From assembly GCA_033980235.1 (NCBI GenBank), contig CM067077.1:10454102-10518101 (forward strand): DNA of 64,000 nt, in the 5' to 3' direction. The notes below the pieces were generated by a model. It saw only the letters and a list, made by a program, of their open reading frames with translations, made no database searches and was not told the origin of the DNA. Below, in pieces: positions 57,235 to 64,000 of this stretch; the first letter of the stretch is position 1; each line of letters begins with the position of its first letter. Position numbers and translations under genes: made by a program. The stretch is from Diadema setosum (taxonomy: Eukaryota; Echinodermata; Echinoidea; Diadematoida; Diadematidae).

Positions 57235-59640
57235 CTTTAGTATTGCATAATACGTTGCCATGGCGACGGCAAATCTTTAAAAATCTAACAAAATATTGTG
57301 GATCGAACTTCTTTCATTTTATCTTTTGAGCTATTGACCCCCGAATTCGGCTGATATGACCGCAATCAAAGGGAGATGTATACAAAACACCCTTTTTTGT
57401 CAGTGTCGCTAAATGCGTTGCCGTGGCAGTGGCATATTTTCATAAAGACTTGTGGATCGAACTACTCTCTCATTTTTTGAGCAATTTACGCTAAATTTGG
57501 CATATGTGACTGCTGACAAATATTGATGTGCACGACAACCTTTGCATTAGTATAGCATATGTAATCCGTTGATATGGCACCGGCAAATATTAAAAAAAAA
57601 AAACTTACCAAGTATTGTGGATCGAACTACTCTCTTAGTTTTATAGCAATCCAAGTGAAATTTAGGATATACGACCAATGTAGTGTGAAGTTGTGCAGCA
57701 CGTTGTGTTACCATGGCAACGGCATTTCTTTACACTAATCATACAAAATAGTGGATTGAACTAACTCCCTGAGGTTTATATAGTATCTGACTTGAGATTT
57801 GGCACATGTGACCACTATAGTATATATCGTAGATGTGCAGAACACATATTTTTAGGATGTGTTTCCAATTCGTTTCCATGGTAACTGCATTTTTTTCACT
57901 AGAAAGAATACAAAAATATTTGTGGATTTAGCTGACACCCTTAGTCTTTGAGCATATGGCTGGAAATTTGCCACTTGTGACTGCTATATAGCGCGTAGAT
58001 GTGCAACCTTAATCTTTCGTCGCTGTTACAGTTCGGTGCTATGGTGACATCATCTTTTATTCACTAAAAAGCTTACAGAAACATTGTGGACTCAGCTTAT
58101 ACCATTAGACTTTTAGCATTTAGCTTGAATTTTGCCACATGTGACCATTATGGTACATATATTTGCAAAGTTAATCTTTCGTCATGGTTAAGTGTTCCAT
58201 AGTTACAGCATTTGTCACTAAAAAGGCATATAAAAATTTGTGTAATCAGCTATTGTGTAGTCAGTCTTTGACCATTAATTTGAATTTCGGCAAATGTGAC
58301 CACAATGGTACACAGATGCGCAAACGTATTCTTTCTTCATTGGTTGGTTACCGTGGTAAATCATCAACATACTTTGAATGGAAATCATTAAAATACTGTG
58401 GATTCGGTTAAATCCCTGAGTCTTAGACCCCGTTTACAGTGCGAGCCCACCTTTATGTCAGTGTAAACGCGCAAAAGGCCAAATGCGAGGCCAAAATCTG
58501 GCCTTTTCTCAGTATAAACGCAAAGTGGGCCAAATGCACGGCCAATCAGTCTCATCTGGCTTCCAAATCCTCTGCCTGTACTATTTCGCTATTCAGGATA
58601 TCAACACCCTCAACGTCGAAAACTATTCTAGTTCAAGGTGGTTTTGTCAGGCAAAGGATTTTTTTTTCCCCTTCGGAAAGGCCTTTGCCTGAACGGTGAC
58701 TTCATTGCCACGGAATTCAGTTCGCAAAGTGTCTGAAAACCAGACAATACCAAATTGCGTTTGTTTACAAGCAGAGCGCCACTACGACAAAATATTGATA
58801 GATTTGAATCAAAAGTGCGGCCGAGCCCGGCAGTGTAATACACGGACAAATCTGTAAACGGGTTCTTTGAGCATTTGTCTTGAAATTTTGCACGTGCAAC
58901 TGCTGTAGTACATACATACGCAAATTTATTCTTCCGTCATTGTTAAACGATGTGTTGCCATGGTAACAGCATATCTTTAACGAAAATCATACAACAAGAC
59001 TGTTGATTAAGTTAACTCCCTCAGTCTTTGAGCATTTGGCTTGAAACTATAGGCACATGCGACCGCTATAGTACAAAGATGAGCAAACTTTATCTTCCGG
59101 CATTCTTGAACAATGCGTTGCCTAGGTTAGCAGGAATGGAAATCATAAAAATTCGAAATTCAGCTAACTCTCCTTTTGTGAGCATTTGGCTTCAAATTCG
59201 GCATATCTTGCTACTATATTACATATAAGCTGTGCAAAATTGATCTTTTGTCATTGTTGCCATGGTAACGGCGTATTTTGAATGCAATTCATACACAATA
59301 TTGTAAATTTACCTAACTCCCTCAGCTTTTGAGAGTTGGACTTGAAAATTAGCACATGTGACAGCTATATTGGTGTGCAATTAACTCCATTCTTCTTGAT
59401 ATCAAACATTGTGGTGCTATTGAAACATCTTTTTGATGAAAATCACAGAAATTGCTGATCTATGTACTTTACTGACTCAGGTTATAAGGACTTGACTTGA
59501 GATATGGCACATGTGACGATCACTGAACAAGATTACACTTATTCAATGTTGAACAACACGTTGTCATTGTAATTGTTTGTTTTTTCAATAAGAAACATAC
59601 AAATAATCATTGCTAGTTGAGCTAACTCCCTCAGTGCTTG
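57235..59640 (+). repeat. Diverged satellite of about 155-bp monomers with RFX X-box cores
   Basis: Thirteen monomers repeat every 139-165 bp. The best conserved part is a GTTGCCATGGTAAC-type word at 57254, 57417, 57568, 57707, 57872, 58035, 58194, 58347, 58954, 59117, 59256, about 59411 and about 59559. Copies at 57707, 58954 and 59256 fit the RFX X-box GTNRCC-N-RGYAAC-type palindrome perfectly. Other shared text is GGATCGAACTA, CTTTGAGCATTTGGCTTGAA and GCACATGTGACC. No coding frame runs through it. Confidence 0.8.
58428..58862. mobile_element. TIR element inserted in the satellite
   Basis: CCCCGTTTACAG at the left and CTGTAAACGGG at the right are inverted. TCTTAGA and TCTTTGA outside the ends suggest a degraded target duplication of about 8 bp, as in hAT elements. 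It interrupts the monomer between X-boxes 58347 and 58954. Confidence 0.65.
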
Positions 59641-59839
59641 GTGAGGACATAATTACATTCAGTGAGTGTTCTAGTTTTTGCAATTTCCATTTCTTTTCTT
59701 TTTTGCCCATTTTTGCAATTGTTATTTTTTTTTAGTTTGCCTTTGAAGAGAGAAACGAAGTTATTTACTCATGCGTAGGGTTCCCCTTTTATTAACCAAC
59801 CAAGTTGATAGACATTGAAATTACATTTTACATTTGAAA

Positions 59840-60019
59840 TTTAGCATTGTTTGACAGATGAGATCATCTGAGGAATACTGGTTTTGGAAGGATTTAGAAC
59901 AAAAAAAAAATGTAAAAAGTATATTCAATGTTTCTAGATATTCGTTTCAATACGAAAGTGATGTTGAGGGTATAACAAATCAACACAAATCAACATGCAT
60001 TTGGATTTTAGAGGCCCTT
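59840..60019 (+). mobile_element. MITE fragment (family of 35813-36242)
   Basis: It matches the right half of the 35813 element, ending TTTTAGAGGCCCTT. The left TIR is missing. Confidence 0.65.
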
Positions 60020-60184
60020 TAACTTCAAAACTTAAGCAGGGTTCTTTTTCTATCACTGTCCTTGTACTGTTGAAAGAAGTCTATTTATCCCTTTGCTGTC
60101 CTGGAAATGATGGATTTGAGTTAAAACCATACCAAAACAATATACATGCTGCCACACTTTGTGCGAAAAAATCCCAGCTGTATG

Positions 60185-60350
60185 CAGTGCGCTCCTGTTA
60201 TATTGCACAATGTCAAAACCAAATTCCGGTCACAACGAAGCAGAATTTAGTGCCGCAACATTATCAACTCTCTGTATCTTTATTGTTTATTAATTCGGCT
60301 ATAATGGTATTCCGATATAGGTGCCGGTCCCGAGGACTTCGTTATTATTA
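60185..60350. mobile_element. Decayed pogo-like MITE (family of 26742)
   Basis: CAGTGCGCTCCTGTTATA at the left, and GGTGCCGGTCCCGAGGACTT near the right end, match the 26742-26930 MITE. Like that one it lies a few hundred bases upstream of a zinc-finger paralogue. Confidence 0.6.
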
Positions 60351-60753
60351 TTAATGCAGGATATCTTCTCGTCTGCTGACAAGTTCCTCTTTTTCTCACG
60401 AGAGCAAGGCAAACACTCCCGTTTGTGATACAGCACCACATGGCGCTTGTCTGTTGTCCGTCTTCAGTTTAGTTAGTAAAATATTATTTATGAATGAAAG
60501 AACGTGCTCTTTTTCTATCATTCTTAATCGCACTTTGCCTTTTTTTTTCTTCTAATGCGTAACAGGCAACATGTGGAATACAAAACAGCTCAGAAATCCT
60601 TTGAGTAGCGTCTGATCTCCAGCAATGATCAAGCAGGACTTTGGAATAGCAATCCCGTGGACAGTTGGACTCTCCTGACTTACAGCTTCTTTCGTGAGAG
60701 GCCCCTTTTTCAAGGACTTTCAAGTGCCAGGAAGAACCCACCAAATACCTAGT
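60351..60753 (+). other. 5' flank of zinc-finger paralogue 3
   Basis: Diverged but recognisable similarity to the flanks of paralogues 1 and 2 (GTAGCGTCTGATCTCCAGC, GGACAGTT-GACTCTCCTGACT). No promoter element can be pinned down. Confidence 0.6.
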
Positions 60754-62334
60754 ATGGCTATGTGTGAGGAAGATCTTGATGTTTTGTTTGAAGAAGCGTG
60801 GAACCGCATTCCGAATTTCTATGTTGGTCAATGCTCAAATGATTGTCCAAGCACATTATTGGAAGGCCAGCCGACGCAAGGCGCGTGGGATGCAAACAAA
60901 AAATTGACTAACCAGAATGCCTTAGCGGAAGACGACGCATCATCCCTCGCGAAGGAGACAACGGAAACGGTTGGCGGAAATCATTCGAAGACAAGGCAAC
61001 AAGGTTCAAGTGATACCAATATATCCTCAGTTCAACACGCAACAGAAAACCGTGCATGTGCTGATTCCTGGACAGATCTAAATAGCGTCAAAGTTGATTG
61101 TACCGAGCTCCAAGATCTTGGTGAAATAAACGAGTTCGATGTCTTTGAGGTGAAATACGAACTAGAAGACTATTCAAACGATTTCTACGCCGAACAACAT
61201 CACGTGCTGAATATTACTGAAGACACGTCGAAATCTCATGGCCAACAGCCACCGACAAATGGTGCAGGAACAACCTCGCGCGCACACTTGTTCAGGGCGG
61301 TCAGAGCAAACAAAAAGCCTGATCTATATGTGGAAGAGCCAGACGTGGAAGAGCCACATACACCACCTAGTGAGATGCGTGAGGAAATGGAAAGCCCTCA
61401 ACAAGATCGAAGGAATATCAAGAGTATCGTGAGAGAAAGAAACAGATTGAGGAAGGAAGAAGAAAACTTTTATCGAGCCTTGAAAAAATACCAATCAAGG
61501 GGAAAGTACACGCATGTTTGCATAGATAAAGTTCGAAACAATGTTGAAAGGGTGGTAATCAACGAAGAGAAACTTTACAGGTGTAAGTTATGCCTTAAGA
61601 CTTTTCGCGATATACCTTCCACCATCGTACATGCCTGGTGGCATTCCAAAGGAGACTACTTCGTTTGTGACAAATGCGGGCGAAATTTTTGGACCCTTGT
61701 CTTTGGACCAAATTCATTTATGATGTTCTCAGAGAATTTCACGCACAGGGACTGTGGAGAGAAATCCCTGGTCCAGGCAGCCGGGCGCACATGTGTTCAA
61801 TGTGTCACAAGTTTTTTTCCCACCAGCACCTTGTTGTCATCCCATAGAATAACCCACAAAGATGAATTCCCTTATCGATGTGGCGTTTACGACAGAAGGT
61901 TTCGGGACTCATCACAACGCCTGAGGCAGGAAATTAATGCATATCAAACGCTTAGGAAATGGAAGTGTCCCGTATGCGGTCACGCACGTATAGGTTCTAA
62001 AAAAATGCTTGCTTATCACATGAGGAGACACGAGTACTACAAGGCATATCTTGGAGCACACGCTTGTGACAAGTGTTCGGAAACCTTTGGATCTGAAAAG
62101 AAACTCGTTGATCACTTGGAAGCGCGTCATCCTCTCAACACTTTCAGCGCAAGGTGCAAGAAGTGTAGTCGCCTTTTCCGCCATCCTTCCGCTCTCGCTC
62201 TGCATCAATGGGCCTGCACCTCCTACAGGCCCAAAAGATACCGTTGCGAGGTCTGTGGTAAAGAGTTCGGCGAGAAGGCAAAGCTGTCCCGTCACAAAAA
62301 GATTCATTCCGATGCTCGCCCGTACAAGTTTTGA
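60754..62334 (+). CDS. C2H2 zinc-finger protein, paralogue 3 (526 aa, truncated, frame-rearranged)
   Basis: The ATG at 60754 aligns with those of paralogues 1 and 2. N-terminus 1-190 is similar; only one charged module remains (191-237) and the spacer after it is lost. Finger 1 (C277-H297) is intact. Finger 2 keeps its Cys pair (C305, C308) but loses both His, because a net -1 shift near 61687 puts residues about 312-355 in another frame; an extra T near 61818 restores it. Finger 4 has lost its second Cys and first His. Fingers 5, 6, 7 (C2HC) and 8 look usable. A TGA at 62332, where the others read CGA (Arg), removes finger 9. It is a decaying gene or one with a changed protein; expression is unknown. 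Confidence 0.75.
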   Translation: MAMCEEDLDVLFEEAWNRIPNFYVGQCSNDCPSTLLEGQPTQGAWDANKKLTNQNALAEDDASSLAKETTETVGGNHSKTRQQGSSDTNISSVQHATENRACADSWTDLNSVKVDCTELQDLGEINEFDVFEVKYELEDYSNDFYAEQHHVLNITEDTSKSHGQQPPTNGAGTTSRAHLFRAVRANKKPDLYVEEPDVEEPHTPPSEMREEMESPQQDRRNIKSIVRERNRLRKEEENFYRALKKYQSRGKYTHVCIDKVRNNVERVVINEEKLYRCKLCLKTFRDIPSTIVHAWWHSKGDYFVCDKCGRNFWTLVFGPNSFMMFSENFTHRDCGEKSLVQAAGRTCVQCVTSFFPTSTLLSSHRITHKDEFPYRCGVYDRRFRDSSQRLRQEINAYQTLRKWKCPVCGHARIGSKKMLAYHMRRHEYYKAYLGAHACDKCSETFGSEKKLVDHLEARHPLNTFSARCKKCSRLFRHPSALALHQWACTSYRPKRYRCEVCGKEFGEKAKLSRHKKIHSDARPYKF

Positions 62335-62481
62335 TACTGCGGCATGGCTTTTAAACATTCCAGATCCAAAAATCGGCATGAGATGCTACATTCCAAGGAT
62401 GGCGTATTTTATACGTGGATCGAGGTCAGCAACGGAAAGGATGGCAGACAGCTTCACTATATACTCAGTAAACGTCCATGA
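62335..62481 (+). pseudogene. Remnant of finger 9 and C-terminus of paralogue 3
   Basis: Beyond the TGA the same frame stays open for 48 codons and still resembles the end of paralogues 1 and 2 (HEMLHSKDG, GKDGRQL), ending at TGA 62481. The first Cys of the finger is also lost (TTT in place of TGT), so reading past the stop alone would not give back a zinc-binding finger. Confidence 0.75.
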
Positions 62482-62848
62482 TTTTACATTAATAGCTTCA
62501 TGTGGCTTGCGTCGGGCTGATGTTAAGAATCACACACCACTATTAAAGCACAGTGCTACTCGTGAAAGAAAGCTTTGTTACAGAGCTATGAAAATGAAAT
62601 GGTACGTGTATACAAAGCGTATAAAAACTAATCGTAATCAAACTTTGGAGGGCTGCTATTTAATATTAGCTATGGAGAGCTTTTAGTTGTGAGGAAAGAG
62701 GAACTCTTTTACTTTCCATTTACTTCTGCACTTTTTCCAAGTTTGAATGTTATTATGAAGGAACAGTAAATGCGTCACTGAATGGTTGGGATCTGTCAAA
62801 GTGGTCAAACTAACAGGTCAGCCTCCACAACTGCAGGGTTGTGCATGT

Positions 62849-62896
<48 letters not shown>

Positions 62897-64000
62897 TATG
62901 TGTGTTTAACCTTTTAAGGTTAATAACCGGGTCAACATGGTCATGGTGTTGATATTTTCATCACCCCTACAAAGGCTAATCCAATAACCACTTCTCCTCT
63001 TCATATTCAAGACATTTTTTTTTTGTAGTTGTGAGCTATTGTGTTGAATATGAACTAAGAAAAATACAATCTAAGGGTTGCCCCCTCCAACCACCCCCAT
63101 CCGTTGGAGTGACCAAGTCATAAGATTAGTTATCATTTAAAAGGTTATGGGCCATATTCTGAAAAAAAGAAACCTTTGCACAAACCTGCATTCGTTGAGG
63201 TTTCCTATTCATTTGGCCAATTTCATTTATAGATCTAATCCTTTAGTGATTCACTCAAACTGAGAGAAAGCGCAATTTGTCATTGTTGTTTTAACCCTAA
63301 TAAGAGTGAACTATTTTTATGCCTAGCAAGACTGGGGGGGGGGGGGGGATGGCTCATTCAGCCCCCCCCCCCCCCCCAAGATCTTGGCCGTTGACCGCGT
63401 GATTGGGAGGAAAATTGGCAAGCGCGTCACCCACAAGATATTCTTCAAAACTGAATAGGTAATTATTCCGCCATCATTCAAATTTATTTTCAATGAATTA
63501 TGCTATTTTATTCATAAAATTAATAAAAAATAGCTGTAAAATCTGTAAATGAAAAGAAACGACTGCTAATTTTTGGTGTAGGTTCTCTTTTTGGAATTCG
63601 TATTGATTGTAAATAAAAAAAAATGGCGGTATCCAACGTTTTTCTTATGTATTTTAGTGTTTTTAATTGTTTTTAATTAATTTTTTCCACTCTTTGGTGT
63701 TTTTTTTTTGAAATCATCGGAGACACTTTTCCGGTCATAAAGAACATGAAATTAATTGATATTTATCAGCAAAAGTAAAAATGATACATTTATGAATTTT
63801 GAATTCATTTATGAATTTTGAATTCATAAATATGTCATTATTATCTCTATAGAGACAACATTTGCATTGGATTATACGGTATAGTACATGAAATCACGTT
63901 TTTGAGCTGTTTCGGGTCTGGAATGTACTTACAAAATATTGTGTTATTTCAGAACGGGACGTCGGGACTTTGGTTTCGCAAGACTTCAAAGACAAAAGTC
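62482..64000. other. Unassigned AT-rich end of window
   Basis: A (TG)n microsatellite at 62854-62905 and a G run facing a C run at 63334-63377 (a transposon-terminus-like palindrome) are present. Short repeats of AATTCATTTATGAATTTTG occur near 63793. No gene is seen. Confidence 0.5.
62854..62905. repeat. (TG)n microsatellite
   Basis: About 24 TG units with TATG interruptions. Confidence 0.9.

Noticed and set aside
62051..62686. 211-codon frame overlapping the end of paralogue 3
   Set aside because: It is an alternative frame of the zinc-finger coding sequence running into its 3' flank.

Overview
The window is animal nuclear DNA. It has intron-split exons, C2H2 zinc-finger genes, tRNA-derived SINEs, MITEs, foldback elements, a solo LTR and long satellite-like arrays, and nothing prokaryotic. 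The mix of repeats (AGGTCA-rich interspersed elements with a CCGT microsatellite, foldback elements with tandem-repeat arms) suggests a marine invertebrate, most likely a deuterostome such as an echinoderm. That placement is inference and cannot be settled from the sequence alone.

Layout. Bases 1-450: tandem repeats ending in a hairpin terminus. 465-3951: segmental-duplication copy 1 with an intact single-exon zinc-finger gene and a downstream SINE. 4540-5443: foldback element. 5668-6440: tandem duplication. 6661-7947: first of four Helentron/HINE-like elements. 9430-12711: G/C runs, two foldbacks, a 472-bp direct repeat and SINEs. 14964-21924: a 7-kb foldback element built of about 20 inverted 200-bp units. 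22340-23452: minus-strand solo LTR. 23485-24664: second HINE-like element. 24950-29841: duplication copy 2 with a second intact zinc-finger gene, interrupted upstream by foldback and MITE insertions. 29842-34117: TIR element, 180-bp minisatellite and another element. 34118-40239: MITEs, SINE and unassigned sequence. 40240-41283 and 56270-57230: an inverted pair of about 1-kb repeats bracketing 15 kb. Inside that bracket lie two further HINE-like elements, two recognisable exons of a secretory-pathway Ca/Mn ATPase (SPCA/ATP2C family, minus strand, with a frameshift and an in-frame stop), and several unidentified candidate exons. 57235-59640: a diverged satellite whose monomers each keep an RFX X-box-like motif. 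60754-62481: a third, decayed zinc-finger paralogue.

Functionally, the clearest genes are the three paralogous zinc-finger proteins. They share an acidic N-terminus, a charged 55-residue module (two copies, two copies, one copy) and nine fingers. Copies 1 and 2 differ mostly at DNA-contact positions of fingers 1, 2 and 4, yet are nearly identical over the last 552 bp, which fits gene conversion plus changing DNA specificity. The rest of the window is dominated by mobile and satellite DNA. Some of it carries dense arrays of recognisable transcription-factor motifs: nuclear-receptor direct repeats and RFX X-boxes.
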